Assembly (NCBI GenBank): GCA_964458615.1
Contig: CAYWJR010000015.1
Coordinates: 1-25,885, forward strand
DNA from: SHNJ01 sp964458615
Lineage (GTDB): Bacteria > Pseudomonadota > Alphaproteobacteria > SHNJ01
DNA: 25,885 bases
Direction: 5' to 3'
Shown here: positions 1 through 10,666 of the stretch, piece after piece
Layout: each line of letters begins with the position of its first letter
Position numbering within the stretch: the first letter of the stretch is position 1
Program-made: the position numbers and the translations under genes
Notes under the pieces: model-generated
Database searches by the model: none
What the model was told of the DNA's origin: nothing
Seen by the model: the letters and a program-made list of their open reading frames with translations, nothing else

Positions 1-927
<927 letters not shown>

Positions 928-1303
928 ATTTTGAGCTTGTCCTTAGCTTTACTGAAAAAAATTGATCAGTGTCGCTATATGACTTAACCAGTCAATATAA
1001 CTCACCCCACCGGTAAACCGGTAAGATGTCACAAACTTAGTATTTGGCAAAAACAAAATAAGACAAGACAACAGCGCGTCGAAACGCGTTATTACCCGTG
1101 CCCTATGTGTTTTTTATAAATAGGCTTTGTTTGGATACGTTATTGTTGGCGCGTGAGCCAACTTATTGACGTGTTAGTTTGCACATGAATCATGTGCGCA
1201 TAACGCCGCCCACGTATCCCTTTTCTTGTCTTATTCACGATGTCTATCAACGAATTCTTTTCTCGCCATCACTACCTTCGGTCATACCGTCTTTCGCGAT
1301 GGG
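928..1303 (-). other. Putative rrn transcript leader
   Basis: About 375 nt separate the predicted rrn start point (near 1303) from the 16S 5' end. I see no gene here. The leader holds several small inverted repeats: ACCGGT-AA-ACCGGT at 1009-1022, a CGCGT/ACGCG stem with a CGAA loop at 1075-1088, GTTGGC/GCCAAC at 1145-1162, and a 17-bp palindrome at 1181-1197. No clear boxA antiterminator was recognised. The RNase III processing partner would be downstream of the 16S gene and cannot be seen. Short ORFs here have no coding character. Confidence 0.55.
1181..1197. repeat. 17-bp perfect palindrome in the rrn leader
   Basis: The sequence is GCACATGA-A-TCATGTGC, two perfect 8-base arms around one base. 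The centre is GAATC, a GANTC site of the kind methylated by CcrM in many alphaproteobacteria. It could be an operator or an RNA hairpin in the leader. Confidence 0.6.
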
Positions 1304-1309
1304 AGCGGC

Positions 1310-1338
1310 TTTATACGCCGCCCCAAAAACAATGTCAA
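1310..1338 (-). promoter_or_regulatory. rrn promoter
   Basis: On the minus strand, TTGACA (1333-1338) is followed after exactly 17 bp by TATAAA (1310-1315), a near-perfect sigma-70 promoter pointing at the 16S gene. The next bases, GCCGCTCCC, form a GC-rich discriminator of the sort associated with stringent control. An A/T tract at 1343-1362, directly upstream of the -35, resembles an UP element. The start point would be near 1303. Confidence 0.85.
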
Positions 1339-1370
1339 ACACTATTTTTTACAAAAAAATTACCAAAGGG

Positions 1371-1401
1371 TGTGGATAAAAATATTGCCTGCTTATCCCC
1401 A
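1371..1401. promoter_or_regulatory. Consensus DnaA box plus a one-mismatch DnaA box
   Basis: TGTGGATAA at 1371-1379 is the reverse complement of the consensus DnaA box TTATCCACA. TTATCCCCA at 1393-1401 is one mismatch away and in the opposite orientation. They lie about 33 bp behind the rrn -35 element. A role for DnaA at the rrn or yceI promoter is possible but inferred only from the match. Confidence 0.45.
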
Positions 1402-1794
1402 CAATGACCAAAGGATCATACCAAATAATCGGCGCAAAATAAAGCCTATTTTATGCCCTCTAAAATCAATTTAAGCATATGATAATTAATGATAATATTA
1501 TGATTCGTCCTATGCCCGGCGCCCCTGCCCTAATGCGCCAATGTTGAAAAAAATATGGCCCCGAATATGGGCTGCTATGAATCGTTTTTTCTAAAAAATC
1601 GGGTCATTTTTTTAATTTCGCCACCAAAATAAAATCGCGCTTTTGCCGCTTATCCGCCACATCCGGGCAATTTGATGTATTCGCGCGCGCATTTTGGAGC
1701 GCAATCGCTTTCTTTTGTGCGCATTCATCCTATAATTTTTACAATAAACGAAAAAACAAATCTTTTTTTCGCCCTTTAAACCAAGGAGATTATC
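1402..1794. other. AT-rich intergenic region upstream of yceI
   Basis: No gene is seen. The stretch is AT-rich and has a GATAAT repeat cluster near 1480-1505. A TATAAT box at 1731-1736 is the likely -10 for yceI, but I see no good -35 at 16-18 bp. A strong Shine-Dalgarno, AAGGAG, lies at 1783-1788, six bases before the yceI ATG. Confidence 0.5.
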
Positions 1795-2415
1795 ATGATT
1801 CGCGCCATGTTTTTTGTATTTGCATTATTGATCGCATCGCCATCGATCGCAATCGAACCGCCAAGTTTGGATTACGGCAAAATGCCCGCGGGCAGTTATA
1901 AATTAGATCGCACGCACGCCAACGTAATTTTTAAAATCAGCCATTTGGGTTATTCCGATTATATCGGGCGTTTCAACGGCATCGAAGGCATGTTGGATTT
2001 CAATTCCGACGACATCACCAAAAGCAAAATTTCCGTTTCGCTGGATCCAACAACTGTCGACGTGAACAACAAAGAACTGGAATCAAAATTGATTGGCGAG
2101 AAATATTTCAACGCCGAAAAATTTCCGCAAATCACATTCACATCCACAAAAATTACATCGACCGGCCCCACCACGGGGATCATCGACGGCGATTTGAATT
2201 TTCTGGGCGTTACGAAACCCGTGCGTTTACAGGCTAAATTCAACGGCGGCGGCAACAACCCGTTTGCTGGCGTTCCGCAATTGGGATTTTCCGCAAACGC
2301 CAGCTTGAAACGCAGCGAATGGGGCATGACCGAATTGGTGCCCGCCGTTGGCGACAAAGTGGATTTGATTATCGAAGTTGAATTTCATTACCAAGATAAA
2401 AAAACCACCAACTGA
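1795..2415 (+). CDS. yceI: YceI family periplasmic protein
   Basis: This is a 206-residue exported protein of the YceI family, a lipocalin-like beta barrel known to bind polyisoprenoids such as ubiquinone precursors. A signal peptide is visible at residues 1-19 or so (a hydrophobic stretch ending in ASPSIA). The domain then runs from about residue 31 (GSYKLDRTHANVIFKISHLG) to the end, with the typical GRFNGIEGMLDF, FNAEKFPQITFTSTKI and VTKPVRL segments. Length is normal for the family. The start is supported by AAGGAG six bases upstream; an internal Met at residue 5 is a less likely start. It is monocistronic, closed by a strong terminator. The exact ligand and role here are unknown. Confidence 0.93.
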   Translation: MIRAMFFVFALLIASPSIAIEPPSLDYGKMPAGSYKLDRTHANVIFKISHLGYSDYIGRFNGIEGMLDFNSDDITKSKISVSLDPTTVDVNNKELESKLIGEKYFNAEKFPQITFTSTKITSTGPTTGIIDGDLNFLGVTKPVRLQAKFNGGGNNPFAGVPQLGFSANASLKRSEWGMTELVPAVGDKVDLIIEVEFHYQDKKTTN

Positions 2416-2432
2416 TAAATATAACGGAACGG

Positions 2433-2475
2433 AAAAACGGATGCGTTTTATGAACGCATCCGTTTTTATTTTTTT
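2433..2475 (+). terminator. Intrinsic terminator after yceI
   Basis: A 15-bp perfect stem (2433-2447 with 2453-2467) with a 5-nt loop is followed by a T-rich run. The core arm is CGGATGCGTT. A-rich sequence on the left arm could give weak termination of the convergent minus-strand gene as well. Confidence 0.9.
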
Positions 2476-2526
2476 GAAAATAATTTTCCTATGCGCGTGA
2501 ACTAACGCAAACTGAACCGACGCGAA

Positions 2527-3438
2527 CTAATATGTGCGAACGCTGCCGGCGACTTGCTGCTTCAACCATTGCTGGCAGGTTTTTGGGTGCAATATGCGCA
2601 CCGGAATATCATCCGTGCGCCGACGAAAAGATCTCGGCACAAATAATGGCAATTCAAAAACCCTGATATTCCCATCGCGGTCGATTGCGGCGCCGGTATA
2701 AGATTCGGTGAAATCGCCCGTGTTGATCCGGCGAACCGATCCGCTAATCGCGTCTTCGGGTTCATGAATATGTCCGCATACGATAATATCGGCTTTTTTA
2801 TCGACGGCATGTTGTGTCATGCGGGCGCGGAAATCGTCCAACTGCCCCTGGCACAAACCCAACGTGCGGCGAACAAATTTTGGGATTGAAAACGGATAAA
2901 ATCCCAATGCCTGGCGCAAACCATTTTGCGCAATGTCCAAACGCAAATTCGCGAAATATCCCAAATCCAATATTTTATGCCACAATGATAATTTTTTCGG
3001 CCGGGAATCGAATTGATCGCCGTGTACCACCAACACGGTTTTGTTTTGCGTGGTTTGAAACATCAAGGAATCGACCAATGTCGCGCCAAAAAACTTTTGG
3101 CCAAAATGATTTTTGAATTCTGCGTCGTGATTGCCGACCACCCAATCGACAGTCACGCCGGATTCCGCCATTTGCCGCATGCGGCGTAACACCGCAAAAT
3201 GCGCGGGCGGCAAAATTTTATGCGCGCGGTTTTCAAGTTCGACGACAAAATTGCGCCCGCGCGGCGGCAACGTGGATTGTTGCATTTCGATCAGATCGAT
3301 ACCGTCGCCATTGACGATCAAGCGCCCGCATTGCAAATTTTGCATGTACCGCGACAAAACGCCGTGTCGGCAATAAAACTGACCCAAATGCCAATCGGAC
3401 AGAATAACGGTCTGTTGCGTTGAAAAAATCTCTGTCAT
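2527..3438 (-). CDS. LpxH-like metallophosphoesterase (UDP-2,3-diacylglucosamine diphosphatase family)
   Basis: A 303-residue calcineurin-type metallophosphoesterase of the COG2908 group. All five metal-binding motifs are visible: SDWHLG (D15, H17), NGDGID (D45), GNHD (N103, H104), VVHGD (H139) and GHIH (H223, H225). The family includes LpxH, which cleaves UDP-2,3-diacylglucosamine in lipid A synthesis. Many alphaproteobacteria use LpxI for that step, so the true substrate is uncertain. No signal peptide or membrane helix is seen, which suits a cytosolic or peripheral enzyme. No good Shine-Dalgarno precedes the ATG. It is convergent with yceI and has its own promoter overlapping a TATCCTTTAAAGATA element. 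Confidence 0.8.
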   Translation of the reverse strand: MTEIFSTQQTVILSDWHLGQFYCRHGVLSRYMQNLQCGRLIVNGDGIDLIEMQQSTLPPRGRNFVVELENRAHKILPPAHFAVLRRMRQMAESGVTVDWVVGNHDAEFKNHFGQKFFGATLVDSLMFQTTQNKTVLVVHGDQFDSRPKKLSLWHKILDLGYFANLRLDIAQNGLRQALGFYPFSIPKFVRRTLGLCQGQLDDFRARMTQHAVDKKADIIVCGHIHEPEDAISGSVRRINTGDFTESYTGAAIDRDGNIRVFELPLFVPRSFRRRTDDIPVRILHPKTCQQWLKQQVAGSVRTY

Positions 3439-3457
3439 TCTCGAAACCCAATATTTT

Positions 3458-3503
3458 TATCTTTAAAGGATATAAATTTAGAGGCAATCGCATGAATTGT
3501 CAA
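3458..3503 (-). promoter_or_regulatory. Promoter with palindromic element for the LpxH-like gene
   Basis: On the minus strand, TTGACA (3498-3503), 17 bp, then TAAATT (3475-3480). The 15-mer TATCCTTTAAAGATA (3458-3472) covers the expected start point. It differs by one base from the palindrome upstream of the 16796 gene. Confidence 0.5.
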
Positions 3504-3551
3504 AGTGATTTTTGGCGCGGTTTTTAGGCGGGTGAAAAACTTGCCCCAATT

Positions 3552-4235
3552 TTATTTGCGGCGCGAAATGCGATTCATGGTGACAAAAAGTTCCAAACAA
3601 CGCGCGCCATCCGTGACGCGGGACGGCACAGATTTTGCGGCATCAACCAGCCGCAATATTAACGGCGGTGCTGCATCGTTGAAATCACCAAATTGAGGCG
3701 CTTTGGCAAGCGCCCTTAAAATAGTGACGGCCGATCCCTTTTCTTCGTAATGCTGACCGAAACCTATACCAACTCCGGAAATTACAATACCAGCAAGTGT
3801 GGTAAGGCAAGCAATGGGGACATGGTCCGCCATGCAGGATGATTCCAATATCTCACTGGGCTCTTTGCCATGCGAGAACATGCACGAGGCGGTTGAAATC
3901 ACCATTACTGGCAAAATTACCGCCGACACAGCAACACCGGCGACAGTGATTTTTTCAGATATTTTTTGTAAACGCACAAAATGGGAAGGACATTGCAAAA
4001 TTGCGGGATCTTCCCAAGGCATATTCCAATTATAGCCTGGGTGAATTATTTCTAAGGTTTTAGCCGCCCTTTCAGCGTGCGCAACCACATTCTTGGAATT
4101 TATGGGTTGCCAACCCCTATACTCATCATAATCTTCCTGGGAGTCGCTAAAAACAAGGAAGCGCACAGTTTCACACAAAGAAAGAAATCCTCTGTGTAAT
4201 GAGCGAATCGGGTTTTGTTTTAAAAATTTCAACAT
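3552..4235 (-). CDS. Hypothetical two-TM membrane protein
   Basis: A 227-residue protein I do not recognise. It has a basic amphipathic N-terminus, a polar region with HPGYNWNMPWEDP near residues 65-77, then two hydrophobic segments at about 96-116 and 140-160. The loop between them has two cysteines (C118, C134). The C-terminal 65 residues are soluble and end in a basic tail. No enzyme motif is seen. Base composition is more AT-rich than in the housekeeping genes. It starts almost at its predicted transcription start, so the mRNA may be leaderless. The gene stands alone between the LpxH-like gene and the divergent paralog pair. Confidence 0.6.
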   Translation of the reverse strand: MLKFLKQNPIRSLHRGFLSLCETVRFLVFSDSQEDYDEYRGWQPINSKNVVAHAERAAKTLEIIHPGYNWNMPWEDPAILQCPSHFVRLQKISEKITVAGVAVSAVILPVMVISTASCMFSHGKEPSEILESSCMADHVPIACLTTLAGIVISGVGIGFGQHYEEKGSAVTILRALAKAPQFGDFNDAAPPLILRLVDAAKSVPSRVTDGARCLELFVTMNRISRRK

Positions 4236-4242
4236 GACCGGA

Positions 4243-4270
4243 ATTATGCCTTAAAGGAAACAAAATTCAA
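4243..4270 (-). promoter_or_regulatory. Possible promoter giving a leaderless mRNA
   Basis: On the minus strand, TTGAAT (4265-4270), 16 bp, CATAAT (4243-4248). Only seven bases separate the -10 from the ATG at 4235, so the transcript would begin at or next to the start codon. No Shine-Dalgarno is present, in agreement. Confidence 0.4.
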
Positions 4271-4435
4271 TCAAAAAAAGATCTTCCCACGTCTTCATTT
4301 GGCCGCGTAAATGCCGGTTAAAAATACTGTCACTTAACTCGTCACAATCGCGTTACCGGGTGATTTTGCGATTTACAATAATAAGTGCGCTATTAATCTT
4401 GATGCATCTTAACCGGCGAACAAAGGGGGTGTGTG

Positions 4436-5416
4436 ATGGTGGATCCAATTATTGGCGGCGGGATACTTTTGGTATTGAATGATGCCTACAGCCGCCTTGT
4501 AACGGCGGGAATGCAACGACCGGATTACAGAACAAGCACCATCAATTCCGGCATTCAAACAATTCAACAAGCCATTAACAGCCAAAATCAAGCGCATTTT
4601 CGAGCTGCTGAAATGGCGTTGGGCGAAGGAAAATTCGACAAAGCGATTGACCATTTGCGCCTGGGTTTGGCAAATGACGAAATGAACGTCCACGGATGGG
4701 GATTATACGCAAAGTTACTATCCCACGAAGGAAATCATGAACAAGCATTTCGCACCTATTTGACCATGATTAACTGGTTCGGTCCCGATTGCCCGGCACT
4801 GCCGCAAGAAATACGCGATACGTTGAGTGCAAACAATGATGTCGTGGTGCCATCCGCATCGCCGATTACAAAAAAAATGGAGCGTTTGTACAGCACATCC
4901 ATAAGACTGACACAACATGGGGCGTTCGGAATCGGTGCCGGCGTCGGGCATTCGGTCTTAAGATTCTATCCATGGCACGATAAAAAACCACACGACATCT
5001 GCTTGCTTAGCCAGCATGAATCGTTTTTCGCAACCGAACGGTTTGTTGTAACCGGAAGTTTTTATAAAAACCTATATGATCTGGCGCCGATTTTACGCGG
5101 CGAAGAAAAACCGGTTGAATCCTTCAATAGGAACATACCGGCACTATTCGGGCATCATCCACATCACGAGCCAGCAGAAAAATACCGCCGCGGCGCCGAC
5201 ATATCGGTAAAACCGGGCACTGACGGCTCGATTTTAGTGAGTGCTCCAAAAACATTAAGCAATTGGTGGAATGGCGTATTTAACGAGTGGTTGACTGTAA
5301 AAGCATATGATGTAACCGTAACGCCAAAAATTGTTACGCCAACACCAAATCAAGTCGAGCTATTGTCGCCCGACATTATACAAGCTTTAAAAAGAAAGAT
5401 GCGCGAAGCCGCCTAA
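4436..5416 (+). CDS. TPR-like protein, paralog 1
   Basis: A 326-residue protein of unknown function. Residues of about 50-117 look like two tetratricopeptide-type helical hairpins (AHFRAAEMALGEGKFDKAIDHLRLGL and the following GWGLYAKLLSHEGNHEQAF stretch). They end in a conserved WFG..CPALP..I motif. The C-terminal half is different and includes a His-rich patch (HHPHHEP). The N-terminal 128 residues align without gaps to the gene at 5684; I count about 53 identities over 114 positions. The end (VTVTPKIV...LLSPD) is also shared. I chose ATG 4436 because AGGGGG ends six bases before it; GTG 4433 is the alternative. The N-terminus has a short hydrophobic stretch (IIGGGILLVL) but no convincing signal peptide. 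It has its own terminator. Confidence 0.75.
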   Translation: MVDPIIGGGILLVLNDAYSRLVTAGMQRPDYRTSTINSGIQTIQQAINSQNQAHFRAAEMALGEGKFDKAIDHLRLGLANDEMNVHGWGLYAKLLSHEGNHEQAFRTYLTMINWFGPDCPALPQEIRDTLSANNDVVVPSASPITKKMERLYSTSIRLTQHGAFGIGAGVGHSVLRFYPWHDKKPHDICLLSQHESFFATERFVVTGSFYKNLYDLAPILRGEEKPVESFNRNIPALFGHHPHHEPAEKYRRGADISVKPGTDGSILVSAPKTLSNWWNGVFNEWLTVKAYDVTVTPKIVTPTPNQVELLSPDIIQALKRKMREAA

Positions 5417-5432
5417 ATCTGCCCTTTAAAAC

Positions 5433-5464
5433 AAAACCCCCGCGCTGAATGCGCGGGGGTTTTT
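5433..5464 (+). terminator. Intrinsic terminator after TPR-like paralog 1
   Basis: A GC-rich nine-base stem, CCCCCGCGC (5437-5445) with GCGCGGGGG (5451-5459), has a TGAAT loop, flanking A/T pairs and a T run. Confidence 0.92.
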
Positions 5465-5486
5465 GTTGAATGGAAGTCTTTTATCC

Positions 5487-5536
5487 AACCTTCTTATAAA
5501 TCTCCCCGCCTTGCTATTTGAATTCGGCGGATTTTT
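5487..5536. repeat. 50-bp direct repeat, left copy: duplicated thiC 3' end
   Basis: This stretch matches the last codons of thiC at 6679-6728 in 47 of 50 positions by hand alignment: 27 identical bases, three mismatches within seven, then 16 identical. Read as thiC on the minus strand, it has an in-frame TAG after EFK and one extra base in the A run before it, so it is a non-coding remnant. It also contains CCGCC...GGCGG followed by six T's, which could act as a terminator on the plus strand. Confidence 0.85.
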
Positions 5537-5634
5537 TGACCTTGCTCGTTTAATCAGCAACAACTCAAATAGCAATTAAATTGCCGCACTTATTGATTGA
5601 CGTTTACTAAATGGAATCATACTATTTTGGACAG

Positions 5635-5647
5635 TTTAGTGGCTAAA
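5635..5647. repeat. Small palindrome upstream of TPR-like paralog 2
   Basis: TTTAG-TGG-CTAAA lies about 37 bp before the start codon at 5684, in an AT-rich promoter region. It could be an operator; no partner is known. Confidence 0.3.
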
Positions 5648-5683
5648 TATGTAATAAAATTAAAATAAAAGTTAGAGTGACTT

Positions 5684-6672
5684 ATGCCTGAACCTGCTGC
5701 TACATACATACTTCTTCAAACAAGTTTAGGCGACGCATATTCCCGTCTTATTACACGATTGACGTCGGGTATGGACAGCAAACTGTCATCCATCGACACA
5801 CATTTATCAAACATCGAAGAAGCTATAAATAATCAGAATCAAGCGCACTTTAAGGCGGCGTACATGGCTCTGAAGGATCGCAATACCGAGCAAGCGCTTA
5901 ACAATTTGCGCATGGGATTATCGGTTGACGAACTTAATGCCAATGGTTGGGCAATTTACGCAGGGATACATGGCATGCAGGGCAACCATGATCGTGCGCT
6001 TGAAATATTTCAACAAATGATCGATTGGTTTGGCACAGGCTGCCCGGCATTACCCAAAGAAATTTTAGAGGCATGCAAAAGCAACGGTAGTGGGATTGGG
6101 TTGCCTTCTAGTGTTCCTGTAACAATAAAGCACATTGCAGAATCTGCAAATTGTGATTGGACAAGTGTTGGCGTCTCCAGATTTGGAGCTGCCAGTGTCT
6201 ATTTGCGAAATCATTTGTCATTAAGCAATCAAGGCCATTTAGTCGTTCAGTACAGATTATGGTTTCCACCAAAACGTCAAGCATACTCTTCAGACATTGA
6301 TGCCTACATCAGTTTGGGCGAATGGGATAAAAGCAGGCCGCCTGTTATTACAGGCATGACAGGACGATATCTTGTTCTTTGCCACACAGATTTATTTGAT
6401 TTAACTCAGGGCGGAAAAAAAATCCACGCCGATTATGGATTGTTACAACGCACCTTTGGTAATGGAGAAGGTGTTGTTTCTTTATCCACCAACAACCCAG
6501 ACCTAAAAATATCTGCAGAGAGAGGTTGTGAAGCAGGCTTCTTTGATCCTGGCGGCGGTAAAAGACCGCAAATAACTATCACTGCAAAAGTGGTTGACCC
6601 GTCGTCAGAAGCATCAAAGAACATTATCCAGCTTTCGCCAGATTTACTCAGCATATTGGGCCGCAATCCACG

Positions 6673-6676
<4 letters not shown>
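5684..6676 (+). CDS. TPR-like protein, paralog 2
   Basis: A 330-residue paralog of the 4436 gene. It shares the DAYSRL motif (17-22), INNQNQAHFKAAYMAL, two TPR-like hairpins (about 50-117), WFG..CPALPKEI and the C-terminal LSPDLL. The middle (about 150-290) is diverged and looks beta-rich. No signal peptide, membrane helix or enzyme motif is seen, so function is unknown; the TPR-like part suggests protein binding. Base use is AT-richer than in thiC. The gene lies between two 50-bp direct repeats derived from the thiC 3' end. Its stop codon overlaps the thiC stop within the palindrome CTAG. Only a weak Shine-Dalgarno (AGAG) precedes the ATG. Confidence 0.75.
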
Positions 6677-8562
<1,886 letters not shown>

Positions 8563-8902
8563 AATTTTCTCCGGTTTATCCAACACTTATATAAATGCTT
8601 GGAACATAATGACCAGCGTTAATAGATCGATTTATACACACCCTAAAGGATTCGGTAACCGGGATATGTTAATATAATTTCATAAGTTATTATTATGTTG
8701 TAACTTAATTTAGCAAGTTGGTTTTTTGCCGTTGACAGACAAGCGGATCCGGCGCAATTAGGCCGGAACGAATTATAAGACCGAGGGTATTTTCACTTTT
8801 ATCGTCTCTTGTCGTGGGGTCACTTTTATTATTGGCAACCGATATGTCTCCATTGCTATTATATATTCCATTGCAAGGTCTGTTAAAAAATTAAGGTGAT
8901 GA
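8563..8902. other. Divergent intergenic region between thiC and the M23 peptidase gene
   Basis: No gene is supported here. The thiC side has the GGAG site at 8569-8572 and AT-rich sequence around 8665-8705 where a promoter probably lies. On the plus strand there are a TTGACA at 8732-8737 without a good -10 and a TTGGCA (8832-8837)/TATTAT (8857-8862) pair at a poor 19-bp spacing. TCACTTTTAT occurs twice (8793-8802 and 8820-8829). I see no TPP aptamer (no CTGAGA-type core on the minus strand). Confidence 0.45.
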
Positions 8903-10630
8903 TTGCAGGATCTTAAGACACGATTGATTGAATTTTTGCGCGACCTGGACTGGCATTTGGCCGTGGCCGTCGATTCGTGCGGTTTATGGCTGGCGCAGGA
9001 ACGCGCCGCCATGCGCCGCGATTGGGTTATTATTTGCGCATTCGCCGCCACCCTGTTTTACCGCGTAAAATCAGCGATCCGTTTGCCGCGTCTGCCGAAA
9101 CTGACAATACCGCAAATTACCGCCCCGCAAATTCCGGCCTTTAACCGGCGTTGGGATTTCGAATTGCCGCGATTCGATTTACCGCAATTCAATTTGCAAT
9201 ATATCCGCAAGGCCATTTTCTGTCCGCGATGCATTTCGGCTTATTGCGTCTTAATATTACTGGGTATCATCAGTTTTTTATCGTCGCCCGACCGGCATAT
9301 GGAATCGCCCGATCAGCCGATTCAGCACATATACGCCAATTTCGGCAACGAAGTGGCCAACCTGGCCGGTCATTTGAATCCGATCAGCAAGGCGGATGCC
9401 GCCCTGCCCGCCGCCGAACCGCAACAAGACGCGGATGAAGGCCAGCAAATTTTATCGGCCGAATCGAATAACGGCGGCGAACAATCGCTGGCCGACGATA
9501 CATCGCCGCGCGAAAAAACCGTGAAATTGGCGCGCGGGCAAAGTTTTACGGGCGCGATCATTTCAACCGGCCTCGATAAAAAAGAAGCGCAATCTGCCGC
9601 ATCGGCGTTGCGCCAGATCCTGAATCCGAAAACCATCGATATTGGCGAAGAAATCACCGTATCGTTCAAAGGAAAAAACCCGGATAAAATCACATTCACC
9701 CCGTCGCACGACAAACGTATCACCATCACCCGCCTGGATACCGGAAAATACAAGGCGAAATCCGAAACAAGACCGGTCGATGTGCGCCTGAACATGATTT
9801 CCGCGACCATCAATAACAGCATTTCCGAAGCCGCGAAAAAAGCCGGCATTCCAAAAGGCGTTTTGTCCGATATGATCCGCGTATTTTCGTACGACGTCGA
9901 TTTCCAGCGCGAATTGCATTCGGGCGACAAAATCGAAGTCGCGTTCGAAGAAATTTGGGACGAAGAAGGAAGATTCATAAAATCCGGCAATATGGTTTAC
10001 GCCAATTTGAAATACGGCAAAAAGGAATTGGAAATTTACCGGTACAAACCGTCCGACGATTCGCGCGCCGATTATTTCAATTCCGAAGGCAAGGCCGTCC
10101 GCAAGGCGTTGTTGCGCACCCCCGTTGACGGTGCGCGTATTACTCGCGGTTTCGGCATGCGCCGCCATCCGATTTTGGGATATTCGAAAATGCATGAAGG
10201 CGTCGATTTCGGCGCATCCATCGGCACACCCGTTCTGGCGGCCGGCGACGGCGTTGTCGTGCAAAAAGGCTGGAACGGCGGATACGGCCATTACGTCGAA
10301 ATCAAGCATAACAGCAATTACAGAACCGCTTATGGCCACCTAAGCAAATATGCGCAAAATTTGCGCGTCGGCGGCCGGGTGCATCAGGGCGATGTGATCG
10401 CCTATGTCGGATCGACGGGATTGTCCACCGGCCCGCATTTGCATTACGAAGTCATACGCAGCGCCCGTAAAATCAACCCTATCGGCGTAAAATTCCCAAC
10501 CGGCCGGATATTGGCGGGCAAGGAATTGCAAAAATTCAAATTGGCGATGGACACAACCAAAACCAAAATCGCCGCGATCAAGCCCGGCACCAAACCGGGC
10601 AAAAAACCGGCGCAAATCGCATCGCGCTAA
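8903..10630 (+). CDS. Membrane-anchored M23 family peptidoglycan endopeptidase
   Basis: A 575-residue protein with a C-terminal LytM/M23 zinc metallopeptidase domain (about 405-530), as in MepM/YebA cell-wall hydrolases that cleave peptide cross-links. Zinc ligands are H431 and D435 (HEGVD) and H514 (HLH, 512-514), with H479 in YGHLS. Residues of about 205-290 form an OapA/LysM-like N-terminal domain as in MepM. One membrane helix is at about 112-127. Before it lies an unusual 110-residue N-terminus, rich in arginine and with a Pro-x-hydrophobic pattern at 60-100; a second hydrophobic patch is at 41-53. The start is TTG, directly after an in-frame TGA (8900-8902) and preceded by AAGGTG; no ATG is available before residue 37. 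It may act with the nearby GH24 muramidase on the wall. Confidence 0.9.
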   Translation: MQDLKTRLIEFLRDLDWHLAVAVDSCGLWLAQERAAMRRDWVIICAFAATLFYRVKSAIRLPRLPKLTIPQITAPQIPAFNRRWDFELPRFDLPQFNLQYIRKAIFCPRCISAYCVLILLGIISFLSSPDRHMESPDQPIQHIYANFGNEVANLAGHLNPISKADAALPAAEPQQDADEGQQILSAESNNGGEQSLADDTSPREKTVKLARGQSFTGAIISTGLDKKEAQSAASALRQILNPKTIDIGEEITVSFKGKNPDKITFTPSHDKRITITRLDTGKYKAKSETRPVDVRLNMISATINNSISEAAKKAGIPKGVLSDMIRVFSYDVDFQRELHSGDKIEVAFEEIWDEEGRFIKSGNMVYANLKYGKKELEIYRYKPSDDSRADYFNSEGKAVRKALLRTPVDGARITRGFGMRRHPILGYSKMHEGVDFGASIGTPVLAAGDGVVVQKGWNGGYGHYVEIKHNSNYRTAYGHLSKYAQNLRVGGRVHQGDVIAYVGSTGLSTGPHLHYEVIRSARKINPIGVKFPTGRILAGKELQKFKLAMDTTKTKIAAIKPGTKPGKKPAQIASR

Positions 10631-10666
10631 CGGCGGCGAAAAACATTTAAAAATTTTTGGATTTTA

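Noticed and set aside
1179..1474. Two short plus-strand frames across the rrn promoter region
   Set aside because: They run over the rrn promoter and leader, have no ribosome sites and show no coding pattern.
1478..1506. Fur-like box in GATAAT-rich DNA
   Set aside because: It is an AT-rich direct repeat without a proper inverted 19-mer, and neither neighbour is an iron gene.
1371..1800. Possible chromosomal origin (DnaA boxes plus AT-rich DNA)
   Set aside because: Only one perfect and one near box are present, with no hemE, dnaA or parAB nearby. The 16S gene and all housekeeping genes lie on the minus strand, which suggests one fork passing right to left through the whole window rather than an origin at 1.4 kb.
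9563..10339. 258-residue open frame on the minus strand inside the M23 gene
   Set aside because: It is antisense to a clear family domain and arises from the codon bias of the real gene.
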